Below are positions 1-6,697 of a stretch of DNA of 23,511 bases, piece by piece. A program made the translations under genes and the position numbers. Every line of letters starts with the position of its first letter. The first letter of the stretch is position 1. This DNA comes from UBA668 sp043721915. GTDB lineage: Bacteria; Actinomycetota; Acidimicrobiia; Acidimicrobiales; Ilumatobacteraceae. Below the pieces are notes generated by a model. That model did not search any database. It saw nothing but the letters and a program-made list of their open reading frames with translations, and was not told where the DNA came from. The stretch is from assembly GCA_043721915.1 (NCBI GenBank), contig JAYSPV010000147.1:1-23511 (forward strand). The letters run 5' to 3'.

Positions 1-402
1 GACCTTGTTGATGATGACGATGGCCGGCAGGTTGCGGGCGAGTGCCTTTTGCAGCACGTAGCGGGTCTGTGGCAGCGGGCCTTCGGCGGCATCGACCAGG
101 AGCAGCACACCGTCGACCATGGTGAGGGCGCGCTCGACCTCGCCACCGAAGTCGGCGTGGCCGGGCGTGTCGACCAAGTTGATCTTGACGCCCTTCCAGG
201 TGATGGAAGCGGCCTTGGCAAGAATGGTGATGCCGCGCTCGCGCTCCTGGTCGTTGGAGTCCATGACTCGGTCGACAACTGCCTGGTGAGCAGCGAAGGT
301 GCCCGTGGCACGCAGCAGTGCGTCGACCAGGGTGGTCTTGCCGTGGTCGACGTGAGCGACCAGAGCGACGTTACGAATTTGGGAGGTTTTCAGCGAGGAC
401 AT
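1..402 (-). CDS. typA: Ribosome-associated GTPase TypA/BipA (5' part only)
   Basis: This is the N-terminal 134 codons of a translational GTPase, cut by the window edge. The family binds the 70S ribosome and acts in ribosome assembly and stress adaptation. The P-loop AHVDHGKTT (residues 17-25) is followed by the switch I region RERGITI and the G3 motif DTPGHADFGGEVERA. The visible sequence ends in INKV, the start of the G4 NKxD motif. The spacing and the pattern RVMDSNDQERERGITILAK match TypA rather than EF-G or LepA. The start is the ATG at 402, giving MSSLKTSQIRNVALVAHVD, the usual TypA beginning. It lies 51 bases downstream of a small-protein gene on the same strand, with an inverted repeat between them, and no strong ribosome binding site is seen. 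The rest of the gene lies outside the window. Confidence 0.95.
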   Translation of the reverse strand, partial: MSSLKTSQIRNVALVAHVDHGKTTLVDALLRATGTFAAHQAVVDRVMDSNDQERERGITILAKAASITWKGVKINLVDTPGHADFGGEVERALTMVDGVLLLVDAAEGPLPQTRYVLQKALARNLPAIVIINKV

Positions 403-404
403 AC

Positions 405-434
405 GAGCCAGGGTTCTTGATGAGGACCAGGCTC
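405..434 (-). repeat. Inverted repeat just upstream of typA
   Basis: Arms 405-412 (GAGCCAGG) and 427-434 (CCAGGCTC) pair with one mismatch around a 14-base loop and end 3 bases before the typA ATG. There is no T-run. It could be a 5'-leader hairpin affecting typA translation, or chance in GC-rich DNA. The function is inferred only from position. Confidence 0.25.
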
Positions 435-453
435 GGCAGCCGCGCAGTGAGAA

Positions 454-639
454 TCAGTCGTCGGACTCGTCGTCGTCTTCGTCGAAGGTGACACCGTACT
501 TCTCCGCCAACGCGGCGTACTCATCATCTTCAGTGCTTGGACGCTGATCGCTGCCGCCGAACCCCAGATCGAATGCGCTGGGACCAGCCTGCTTGAGTTT
601 CCGTGCTTCTTCGAAGCGACGGTGACGACCCTTCTTCAC
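454..639 (-). CDS. Small acidic-tailed protein, DUF3073-like
   Basis: This is a 61-residue protein with a strongly basic N-terminus (KKGRHRRFEEARKLK) and a C-terminus of almost only Asp/Glu (FDEDDDESDD). Between them lies DDEYAALAEKYGV. A basic head, a YAxLAEKY-type motif and an acidic tail are typical of the short actinobacterial DUF3073 proteins, whose function is unknown. I assign it to that family by overall pattern and am not certain. The start is the GTG at 639, with GGGAG about 9 bases upstream. A possible -10 hexamer TAGGTT lies on the minus strand at 658-653. It is encoded just upstream of typA on the same strand and may be co-transcribed with it. There is no signal peptide or membrane segment. 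Confidence 0.7.
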   Translation of the reverse strand: MKKGRHRRFEEARKLKQAGPSAFDLGFGGSDQRPSTEDDEYAALAEKYGVTFDEDDDESDD

Positions 640-669
640 AGTAGGGCTCCCGAACCTAGAGAGTTGACA

Positions 670-697
670 TTGGGCATCACTCTATCGGCTGTACGTT
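670..697 (+). promoter_or_regulatory. Possible promoter of the GH13-parA pair
   Basis: TACGTT (692-697) fits the TAnnnT -10 pattern, with TTGGGC (670-675) 16 bases upstream as a weak -35. Transcription would begin near 704. That is downstream of the TTG at 701 and so favours the ATG at 722 as the start of the next gene. The prediction is from sequence pattern only. Confidence 0.3.
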
Positions 698-721
698 CGA
701 TTGAGCGGGACTCCTAACATC

Positions 722-2293
722 ATGACGATGCCCAGCTCACCGATGCAATGGTGGAAGACCGCGGTGGTGTACCAGGTCTATCCACGCTCGTTCGCCGAGT
801 CAGCCGATTCGCCCAGTTCGACGCCGGGAGTCGGAACCCTGCCAGGCCTCACCGAGCGGATCGACCACCTTCGGTGGCTGGGGGTCGACGCGCTCTGGCT
901 CTCCCCCATCTTTCGCTCCCCGATGGCGGATTTCGGGTACGACATCAGCGATTTCTGTGCGATCGACCCCACGTTCGGCACACTCGCCGACTTCGATCAC
1001 CTGCTCGCCGAGGCCCACGCCCGCAACATCCGGATCATTCTCGATTGGGTGCCGAACCACACCAGCGACCAGCACCCGTGGTTCCAGGAAAGCCGACGCG
1101 ATCGCGTCAACCCGAAAGCCGACTGGTACGTGTGGCGTGACGAGCCGGCCAACAACTGGCACGCCTCGTTCCCGAAGGGCGAGCGCGCCTGGCAGTTCGA
1201 CGAGGTGCGCGGGCAGTACTACCTGCGCTGCTTCCTCAAGGAGCAGCCGGATCTGAACTGGGACAACCCACAGGTCGAGGCGGCGATGCACGACACGTTG
1301 CGGTTCTGGCTCGACCGCGGCGTGGACGGTTTCCGCATGGATGTCGTGCACCTGATCGGCAAGGACCTCTCCAAGCAGGACCCGGCCGAGGCCGCTGCCA
1401 AGGCGTGGAGCCACATCATCTACAACGACGAGGCGATCACCCACGATCGCATCCGCCGCATCCGCGAGGTGCTCGAGGAGTACCCGGGTGACCGCGTCAG
1501 CGTCGGCGAGGTGTACCTGCTCGACGAAGCAGCGATGGCCACGTACTACGGAACGGTGGCAGAACCCGAGCTGCACCTCTCGTTCAACTTCCGATTCCTG
1601 TGGGCGCCGTTCACGCCGGCCGAGCTACGCGAACGGGTGGCCACCACCATTGCGCTGCTCACCGACCGCGACGCCTGGCCGACATGGGTGCTGTCCAACC
1701 ACGACGTCCCCCGTCACCGCCAGCGCTATGGCGGCGGAGAACTGGAGGCGCGCATGGCAGCGCTCATGCTGCTGACGCTGCCGGGCACGCCGTTCATGTA
1801 CCAAGGAGAGGAGCTCGGCCTGGTCGACGCCGACATCCCTGCGGATCGGGTGGTCGACCCAGGCCGGCGCGACGGCTGCCGGGCACCGATCCCGTGGGAC
1901 GGCACCGAGGGGCACGGCTGGCCCGCCGATCCGTGGTTGCCGTTCCCACCGGACGCAAGCGTGCGCAACGTGGCAGCTCAGGTCGCCGACGATCGCTCGA
2001 TCCTTCACTGGTACCGCGAGTTGCTCGCATTGCGCAAGGCAACCCCCGCCCTGCACTCGGGGGACATCGCCGTACTCGACGGCAACCCCGGGTTGTTCGC
2101 CTGGCAACGCTCCCTCGGCACCGAGCAGTGGTTCAGCTACGTCAACCCCACGGCCGAGGTGCAGCACCACAACGGCCCGATGACAGGTGCAACCATCGTG
2201 GCGTGCACCGACGAATCGCTGGTCGGCTGCCGGGTCGGAACTGAGTTGCCAGCCCGCGTCGCATTCGTCGCGCAGCGACCTGGCACGATGTGA
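722..2293 (+). CDS. GH13 alpha-glucosidase (oligo-1,6-glucosidase / maltase type)
   Basis: This cytoplasmic glycoside hydrolase family 13 enzyme probably hydrolyses alpha-1,4 or alpha-1,6 bonds of short maltodextrins or isomaltose-type sugars. All the core motifs are present. Numbered from the upstream TTG at 701, these are DWVPNH (115-120), GFRMDVVHL with nucleophile Asp214, VGEVYL with acid/base Glu270, and LSNHD with Asp335. The opening WWKTAVVYQVYPRSF and the block LKEQPDLNWDNPQV are typical of the oligo-1,6-glucosidase / alpha-glucosidase subfamily. There is no signal peptide. The length of about 523 residues is normal. I prefer the ATG at 722 (a second ATG is at 728) over TTG 701. The next gene starts 3 bases after the stop. 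The exact substrate cannot be read from the sequence, and trehalose-active relatives are possible. Confidence 0.92.
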   Translation: MTMPSSPMQWWKTAVVYQVYPRSFAESADSPSSTPGVGTLPGLTERIDHLRWLGVDALWLSPIFRSPMADFGYDISDFCAIDPTFGTLADFDHLLAEAHARNIRIILDWVPNHTSDQHPWFQESRRDRVNPKADWYVWRDEPANNWHASFPKGERAWQFDEVRGQYYLRCFLKEQPDLNWDNPQVEAAMHDTLRFWLDRGVDGFRMDVVHLIGKDLSKQDPAEAAAKAWSHIIYNDEAITHDRIRRIREVLEEYPGDRVSVGEVYLLDEAAMATYYGTVAEPELHLSFNFRFLWAPFTPAELRERVATTIALLTDRDAWPTWVLSNHDVPRHRQRYGGGELEARMAALMLLTLPGTPFMYQGEELGLVDADIPADRVVDPGRRDGCRAPIPWDGTEGHGWPADPWLPFPPDASVRNVAAQVADDRSILHWYRELLALRKATPALHSGDIAVLDGNPGLFAWQRSLGTEQWFSYVNPTAEVQHHNGPMTGATIVACTDESLVGCRVGTELPARVAFVAQRPGTM

Positions 2294-2296
2294 GCC

Positions 2297-3055
2297 ATGG
2301 GCAAAGTCGTCGCAGTTCTCAACCAGAAGGGCGGCGTCGGCAAGACCACCGTCGCCCTCGGCCTCGCCTCGGCAGCGGCAGCGGCCGGGCACCGCGTTCT
2401 CGTGGTGGATCTCGACCCGCAGGGTTCGAGCAGCTGGGTGCTCGGCATCGACCCTGCAGACGTCGAGATCTCGAGCGCAGAGGTGCTCAGCCGCACACCC
2501 GCGACCAAGTCGATGATGCCGTCGGTGTGGGGCGGCGAGGTGTGGGTGATCCCTTCGTCGCCTCGGCTGCTGGCACGCGATCACGGCGGCAACCTCAACC
2601 GGCTCCGCGACGCGTTGGCCGAGGTCGCCGACCAGTTCCACGCCGTGCTCATCGACTGCCCGCCCTCGCTCGGTTCGCTCAGCGCAAGCGGCCTGTGCGC
2701 GGCGAGTCATGCCGTCATCGTGGTCGAGCCGTCAGCGCTCGGCCTGCGTGGCATCGGGGCGGTCGCCGATCTCGTCGACGAGGTGTGGGACACCCACAAC
2801 CCTGGTCTCGAGCTCACCGGGGTGATCGTCAACAAGGTGCCTGCCGTCAGCAGCGAGGCCGACCGTCGCTACGAGGAGTTGGCCCGCATCGTCGGCAAGC
2901 GCGCGATCTGGCAACCGGTGATCCCCCAACGGGTGATCGTCAACCAGGCAATCGGTGAGCGCCGCCCGATTCACAGCTACGGCGCGCGCAGCAGCGAAGT
3001 GTCGGAGGTCTTCGACAAGCTGTGGGCGAAGCTGCGCCGGATCACCAAACCCTGA
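2297..3055 (+). CDS. ParA/Soj-family ATPase, orphan
   Basis: This 252-residue ParA-type P-loop ATPase forms ATP-dependent dimers in its family, usually bound to DNA or membrane, and positions chromosomes, plasmids or protein complexes. The deviant Walker A KGGVGKTT is at residues 11-18, the Walker A' region DLDPQGSSS is near 38-46, and the Walker B-like VLIDCPPSLG is at 117-126. The downstream SALGLRGIG and VNKV segments also fit. The ATG follows the GH13 stop by 3 bases, so the two are probably co-transcribed. No ParB gene or parS-like site is visible nearby and the pairing with a glucosidase is not a chromosome-segregation locus. I call it an orphan ParA whose cargo is unknown. It converges on ribonuclease D across 35 bases. 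Confidence 0.9.
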   Translation: MGKVVAVLNQKGGVGKTTVALGLASAAAAAGHRVLVVDLDPQGSSSWVLGIDPADVEISSAEVLSRTPATKSMMPSVWGGEVWVIPSSPRLLARDHGGNLNRLRDALAEVADQFHAVLIDCPPSLGSLSASGLCAASHAVIVVEPSALGLRGIGAVADLVDEVWDTHNPGLELTGVIVNKVPAVSSEADRRYEELARIVGKRAIWQPVIPQRVIVNQAIGERRPIHSYGARSSEVSEVFDKLWAKLRRITKP

Positions 3056-3090
3056 CATCGCTCAATGCGTGCGGGTGACGGCGGCGACTG

Positions 3091-4236
3091 TCAGCCCGGC
3101 ACGTCGATCAGGCTGAGGCCACCGCGCCCGTCGAAGGTGAGCGCGGCCTTGCCGGCCACCAGCCGCCTGATGCCCTCACCCAAGAACTCGCCGCGCCAAC
3201 CGCTGGCGAGCCGGGCATCGGCATCGCCGCGCAGGAAGGCCACGAGGTCGTGACGGGTGGCGAGCAACGACGTGTCGATGCGTTGCTGGCGAGCGACTTC
3301 GCTCACCCATGCCGAGACGAGGGCCACAGCAGGCCGCAGGCTGCGCTCCAGCTCCTCACCTTCGGCGGCAGGGAGTGCGACCTCGTTGGCAATGCCCTCC
3401 TCGACCGCTGCGAGGATGTCCTTGGCGATGACACCACGCGTGTGGCGATCGTCGACGCCTCGCGACTGGGACAATTCGTCGATCGTGCGCGGCTGCTTCT
3501 GCGAGATGCCGAGGATCGCCAGATCCGGGAGCACCTGGCGCACGGGCGCATCGATCGACATCGCCCGCCGCTCACGCCACGCCGCCAACGCCCTGGCCAC
3601 GCCGCGAGCGCGCGGCTTGAGCACCCGAACATCTTTCAATCGCGTCCATGCCTGGTACGGATCGGTGCCGCTGACCGGGCGCGTCCGCAGCTCCTCGCAC
3701 GCATCGGCCGCCCAGTCCACCCGACCGTCGACCTGCAACTTCGCAAGCAACTGATCGTGTAGCTGCAGCAAGTACGCCACATCGCTCGCGGCGTAGTCGC
3801 GCTGATCCGCGCTCAACGGGCGACGCAGCCAGTCGGTGAGCCGATCACCCTTCGCGGCGGTGACCCGCAGCTCTGCCTGGAGGAGCGACACCAGCGACGG
3901 TGTGCTGTAGCCCAGGAAGCCGGCCGCGAGCTGCGTGTCGAACATGTGCGCAGGCACCGCGCCGACCGCGTGCGTCAGCACATCCAGATCCTGCTGCGCA
4001 GCGTGCAGCACCGCGAGGCACTCGCTCGCGAACAACTCCTTGAGCGGCGACAGGTCGCATGCCAGCGGATCGATGAGCACGATCTCTCCGGCCCCCGCGA
4101 TCTGCACCAGCGCCAGTTTCGGGAAGTACGTCCGCTCGCGATGGAACTCTGTGTCCATCGCGTACCTGGGCTCCGACAGGAGGCGGCCGACGTACTCCGC
4201 AACGGCCTGGTCGGTGTCGATCCAGCGATAGCTCAC
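3091..4236 (-). CDS. rnd: Ribonuclease D
   Basis: This 381-residue 3'-5' exoribonuclease of the DEDDy superfamily trims tRNA precursors and other structured RNAs. The Exo I motif MDTEFHRE carries Asp28 and Glu30. Exo II is HAAQQDLDVL with Asp83, and Exo III is YAASDVAYL with Tyr148 and Asp152. An HRDC domain follows at about residues 196-280 (AWTRLKDVRVLKPRARGVA onwards), and a C-terminal helical region completes the usual RNase D layout. Translation starts at GTG 4236, whose bases overlap the TGA of the upstream rhodanese gene in a GTGA arrangement, which points to translational coupling. It is the last gene of the DUF3151-mobA-rhodanese-rnd operon. Confidence 0.95.
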   Translation of the reverse strand: MSYRWIDTDQAVAEYVGRLLSEPRYAMDTEFHRERTYFPKLALVQIAGAGEIVLIDPLACDLSPLKELFASECLAVLHAAQQDLDVLTHAVGAVPAHMFDTQLAAGFLGYSTPSLVSLLQAELRVTAAKGDRLTDWLRRPLSADQRDYAASDVAYLLQLHDQLLAKLQVDGRVDWAADACEELRTRPVSGTDPYQAWTRLKDVRVLKPRARGVARALAAWRERRAMSIDAPVRQVLPDLAILGISQKQPRTIDELSQSRGVDDRHTRGVIAKDILAAVEEGIANEVALPAAEGEELERSLRPAVALVSAWVSEVARQQRIDTSLLATRHDLVAFLRGDADARLASGWRGEFLGEGIRRLVAGKAALTFDGRGGLSLIDVPG

Positions 4237-4559
4237 AGAGGTGCGCTCCCGGCGACCACCGGGAGGCCGGCGGCGATCCAGTCCATGGTGCCGCCGGTGA
4301 CGTTGATGGTGTTCGTGACGCCCTGCTGCTCCAAGAATCGGCAGGCATTCAGGCTGCGGCCGCCGGCTTTGCAGATCACGTAGGTGGCGCCGGCGCCCAT
4401 GAAGGCGCCGATGTGCTCGGGGACAGTGGCGAGCGCGATGTGCACGGCTCCGGGCACGTGCCCGGATTCGTATTCGTCGGTTTCACGGACATCGATCACG
4501 CGTGCCCCGGCCGCAAGCGCTACTTCCAGCTCGGCCACGCTGACTTCGGGAATTGACAT
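4233..4559 (-). CDS. Single-domain rhodanese-like sulfurtransferase
   Basis: This 108-residue protein is one rhodanese domain, which carries sulfur as a cysteine persulfide. The CH2A-type motif IDVRETDEYESGHVPGA and the active-site loop VICKAGGRSLNAC are present, with catalytic Cys63 and the usual Gly and Arg. The C-terminal TINVTGGTMDWIAAGLPV closes the fold. I chose the ATG at 4559 because it gives the normal length. An upstream in-frame start at 4622 would add 21 unrelated residues and run into mobA. It sits 10 bases after mobA and overlaps rnd by 4 bases. The neighbour suggests, but does not prove, a link to sulfur transfer for molybdenum cofactor. The sulfur acceptor is unknown. Confidence 0.92.
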   Translation of the reverse strand: MSIPEVSVAELEVALAAGARVIDVRETDEYESGHVPGAVHIALATVPEHIGAFMGAGATYVICKAGGRSLNACRFLEQQGVTNTINVTGGTMDWIAAGLPVVAGSAPL

Positions 4560-4569
4560 GGCAAGGAAG

Positions 4570-5163
4570 CTACTCCGGTAGGTCACCGAGCGTGTTGACG
4601 TTCGTGAGATCTTGCGGCGCAACGGGCACCGTCACCTGCGACAACGCACCGAGCGCGGCGACCATCCGCCGCTCGCCGGCATCGAACATGCCGCGCAGCG
4701 TGACAGCCGCCGCCGGGCGCCACGCCGCGCACACCGGCTGCACGCGCCCGGCAGCCGCAACCGCCACCTCGTGGTCTCCCAAACCGGCGAGCAGGGCGCG
4801 AACTGACTGTGGCTGCAACCGTGGGAGATCGCAGGCCACGATCACGACGGCCGCTGCCTCGGGGTGGGCGGCGAGCGCCGTGATCACCCCGCCGAGCGGC
4901 CCGTCGCCGGGGAACTCGTCGGCGATGACAGTCAGCCCTACTGCGGCTAGCGCGTCGCGGTCGCCACCGATCGCGACGACCGACGCGCAGCCGGCCGCTC
5001 GCAGCACCCCGGCAACCACCAACGCCATCGGGACACCATCGATCGACAGCAACGCCTTGTCGCGCCCCATCCGCCGGCTGGCGCCACCGCACAACACGGC
5101 GCCGACGACTGCGCCGGGTAACGACTCGCCGGGTAACGACTCGCCGGGTAACGTCCTGCTCAG
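4570..5163 (-). CDS. mobA: Molybdenum cofactor guanylyltransferase (MobA-like), unusual CTG start proposed
   Basis: This is a nucleotidyltransferase of the MobA family, which joins GMP to molybdopterin to form the guanine dinucleotide cofactor. The nucleotide-binding motif LCGGASRRMGRDKALL, the loop DGPLGGV, the metal-site ACDLPRL and the C-terminal VNTLGDL are all present. The start is a puzzle. The only ATG/GTG/TTG before the motif is GTG 5097, which would delete the first beta strand. The reading frame stays open upstream and encodes AVVGAV directly before LCGG. CTG 5163 overlaps the upstream stop as CTGA, mimicking the ATGA/GTGA couplings of this genome, and gives 197 residues with an N-terminal LPGES repeat. 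I favour CTG 5163. A conventional annotation would use 5097. The protein could also act on another nucleotide sugar or cofactor. Confidence 0.85.
   Translation of the reverse strand: MSRTLPGESLPGESLPGAVVGAVLCGGASRRMGRDKALLSIDGVPMALVVAGVLRAAGCASVVAIGGDRDALAAVGLTVIADEFPGDGPLGGVITALAAHPEAAAVVIVACDLPRLQPQSVRALLAGLGDHEVAVAAAGRVQPVCAAWRPAAAVTLRGMFDAGERRMVAALGALSQVTVPVAPQDLTNVNTLGDLPE
5112..5153 (-). repeat. 15-bp tandem repeat in the mobA 5' region
   Basis: The unit CGCCGGGTAACGACT occurs at 5112-5126 and 5127-5141, then as a 12-base partial copy at 5142-5153. In the mobA frame it encodes repeats of LPGES immediately before the catalytic domain. Fifteen bases are five codons, so changes in copy number would keep the frame. 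Confidence 0.9.
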
Positions 5164-5612
5164 GCGGCACCGCCCCCGAGCCCATGGGGCACCGACGGGT
5201 CGAGCTGCATCAGGAAGAGCGCGATCCGCTCGGCCTCGTCGTCTTCGCCGATCGCCGAAGCCATCTGCCCGAGGCCGCGCAGGCAGCCGAGAAAGCTGCG
5301 GTTCGTCTCGTCGGCCCAGCGGACATATCCCGATCCTCGCCAGCCGTTCGCCCGCAGCGCATCGAGGCCGCGGTGGTAGCCGACCCGGTACGCGGCGTAT
5401 CGCTCGATCGTGTCGGTGGCGCAGTCACCGAGCGTGCACCACGCAACGAGTGAGCGCGGATGCCCTGCGACGATCGCCGCTGCCAACCCACGCTGCTGAT
5501 CAGGAGGCGCGGCGAGGGCCTCGGCCGCTGCCTCACGAATCGAAACGGCTTCGGCGGGCAGCACGGTACGCGGCGGCCCCTGCGGTGTCAGAAGAATCGG
5601 TTGATCGCTCAC
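5160..5612 (-). CDS. DUF3151 family protein
   Basis: This 150-residue soluble protein is alpha-helical in character, with no signal peptide or membrane segment. It matches the actinobacterial DUF3151 family, whose function is unknown. The conserved core reads AYRVGYHRGLDALRANGWRG, then ETNRSFLGCLRGL and a C-terminal AIGEDDEAERI segment. The GTG at 5612 is preceded by a TAGGGT hexamer (minus strand, 5624-5619) only 6 bases away, so the mRNA is probably leaderless. It is the first gene of a four-gene operon with mobA, the rhodanese and rnd. Its TGA at 5162-5160 overlaps the proposed CTG start of mobA. The context does not reveal its role. Confidence 0.9.
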   Translation of the reverse strand: MSDQPILLTPQGPPRTVLPAEAVSIREAAAEALAAPPDQQRGLAAAIVAGHPRSLVAWCTLGDCATDTIERYAAYRVGYHRGLDALRANGWRGSGYVRWADETNRSFLGCLRGLGQMASAIGEDDEAERIALFLMQLDPSVPHGLGGGAA

Positions 5613-5642
5613 AGGGTCACCCTACGGCCTAGGGTTCGCGCC
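5613..5642. promoter_or_regulatory. Divergent leaderless promoter pair with mirror-image -10 elements
   Basis: The 30-base gap contains ACCCTA (5619-5624), five bases, then TAGGGT (5630-5635), a perfect inverted repeat. Each strand therefore reads TAGGGT, a TAnnnT -10 element. It lies 6 bases from the GTG of DUF3151 (minus) and 7 bases from the ATG of the membrane protein (plus). That spacing would place both transcription starts at or next to the start codons. No clear -35 is seen on either strand. Confidence 0.55.
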
Positions 5643-5918
5643 ATGACTGCTCTGTCGTTGGAATCGGCGAAGACCATCGCCATCGTCGTCGCCCTCGTCT
5701 TCGTCGCGTTCGCGCTGCTCTCCGCGTGGCTGATCAAGACCGTCGTCACCAAGGTCATCGTCATCGTCGTGATGGCGGGCCTGGCGCTCGGTGTCTGGAC
5801 GCAGCGCACCACACTGCAGGACTGCGCGAGCAAGGCCAAGGACAAGGCGACGTCGGCGAACGCCGGTGCGTTGACCTGCACGTTCTTCGGCACCGACGTG
5901 GAGATCAGCGGCGACTGA
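5643..5918 (+). CDS. Small two-helix membrane protein of unknown function
   Basis: This 91-residue protein has two hydrophobic segments, about residues 11-31 (TIAIVVALVFVAFALLSAWL) and 38-54 (KVIVIVVMAGLALGVWT). Both are long enough to span the membrane. They are followed by a polar tail with two cysteines, Cys61 and Cys79, which could form a disulfide if the tail is outside the cell. I do not recognise a family. The ATG at 5643 lies 7 bases after a TAGGGT hexamer, pointing to leaderless expression. In-frame sequence upstream of it lies antisense to the DUF3151 gene and is not convincing as coding. It stands alone between a divergent and a convergent neighbour. Confidence 0.75.
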   Translation: MTALSLESAKTIAIVVALVFVAFALLSAWLIKTVVTKVIVIVVMAGLALGVWTQRTTLQDCASKAKDKATSANAGALTCTFFGTDVEISGD

Positions 5919-5929
5919 CCGTTGGCGCC

Positions 5930-6697
5930 TCAGTGCGCCCAGGGCCCGCCGACTTCGGCCAGCAGCGGCAGGATCAGCTCGTCGCGGAAGCGCTCGGCAT
6001 CCGAACTGGGCGCACCGTGACCGCAACCGTCCAACACACCCAGCCTGGCATCCGGAATCGCACCGGCCGCCAGCGTCATGCCCTGCTGGTGGTGCGCGGC
6101 GCCGCGGGTGCCGTAGCCGAGCATCACCGGCACACGGATCCGCTCGGCGTGCCACGGACGGTGCTCGCGCAGGTCAGCGAGTTCGTCGACGAGTGGCTTC
6201 CCCTCTGCCCGACGGGTCTCGCGGGTTCGCTCGGGCAGGCCCTCCCATCGTTCGTCGCCGAGCAGCCTGCGCATGAAGGCCTCGGCGGCTTCCTCGGGTC
6301 GGCCGGCAGCTTTGATCGCGGAGGCGCCGGCAGTCGTACCCGGCCACCACGGTTCCCACGACAACGGTGTCTCGTAGATCACCACACCCGCGACGAGTTC
6401 GGGGTGTCGTTCGGCAGCGGCCAGCGCGACGTTGCCGCCGTAGCTGTGACCGACGATCACGGCCTTGCGCCCGGCCAGCACTTGCACGAGGTCGTCCACT
6501 TGCGATGCCATGTCGAACGGGCCGTCGTGCGGCCGGGAGCGTCCGTAGCCGCGACGGTCGTAGCGCAGTACCCGGAACTGCTCGTCGAGACGGCGACTGA
6601 GCCTGAGCATTCCCGCAGACCGGTCCATCGCTCCGTGCACGAGCACGAGCAACGGGCGCCTTGCGTCACCTGCCTCTTCGGCCCAGACCGCAGTCAC
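5930..6697 (-). CDS. Alpha/beta-fold hydrolase
   Basis: This 255-residue alpha/beta hydrolase shows the usual order of elements. These are the oxyanion region LVHGAMD (residues 19-25), YDRRGYGRS after strand 4, the nucleophile elbow GHSYGG with Ser85, and a C-terminal GCGHG with His227 as the likely catalytic base. There is no signal peptide, so it acts in the cytoplasm. The substrate cannot be predicted; esterase, lactonase or a cofactor-pathway hydrolase are all possible. The GTG start at 6697 overlaps the TGA of pyruvate kinase in a GTGA arrangement, so the two are translated from one mRNA. Its 3' end converges on the small membrane protein gene across 11 bases. Confidence 0.9.
   Translation of the reverse strand: MTAVWAEEAGDARRPLLVLVHGAMDRSAGMLRLSRRLDEQFRVLRYDRRGYGRSRPHDGPFDMASQVDDLVQVLAGRKAVIVGHSYGGNVALAAAERHPELVAGVVIYETPLSWEPWWPGTTAGASAIKAAGRPEEAAEAFMRRLLGDERWEGLPERTRETRRAEGKPLVDELADLREHRPWHAERIRVPVMLGYGTRGAAHHQQGMTLAAGAIPDARLGVLDGCGHGAPSSDAERFRDELILPLLAEVGGPWAH

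Noticed and set aside
664..669. TTGACA as a -35 element for the GH13 gene
   Set aside because: The nearest TAnnnT is 22 bases downstream, too far. A weaker TTGGGC at 670-675 has better spacing.
800..1576. Minus-strand open frame inside the GH13 gene
   Set aside because: It shadows a gene with all GH13 catalytic motifs and its composition is typical of antisense translation.
1625..2710. Minus-strand open frame across the GH13-parA junction
   Set aside because: It spans two well-supported plus-strand genes and shows no recognisable domain.
4553..5632. Plus-strand open frame (359 codons) over mobA and DUF3151
   Set aside because: It is an antisense shadow, low in complexity and rich in Ser, Arg and Pro.
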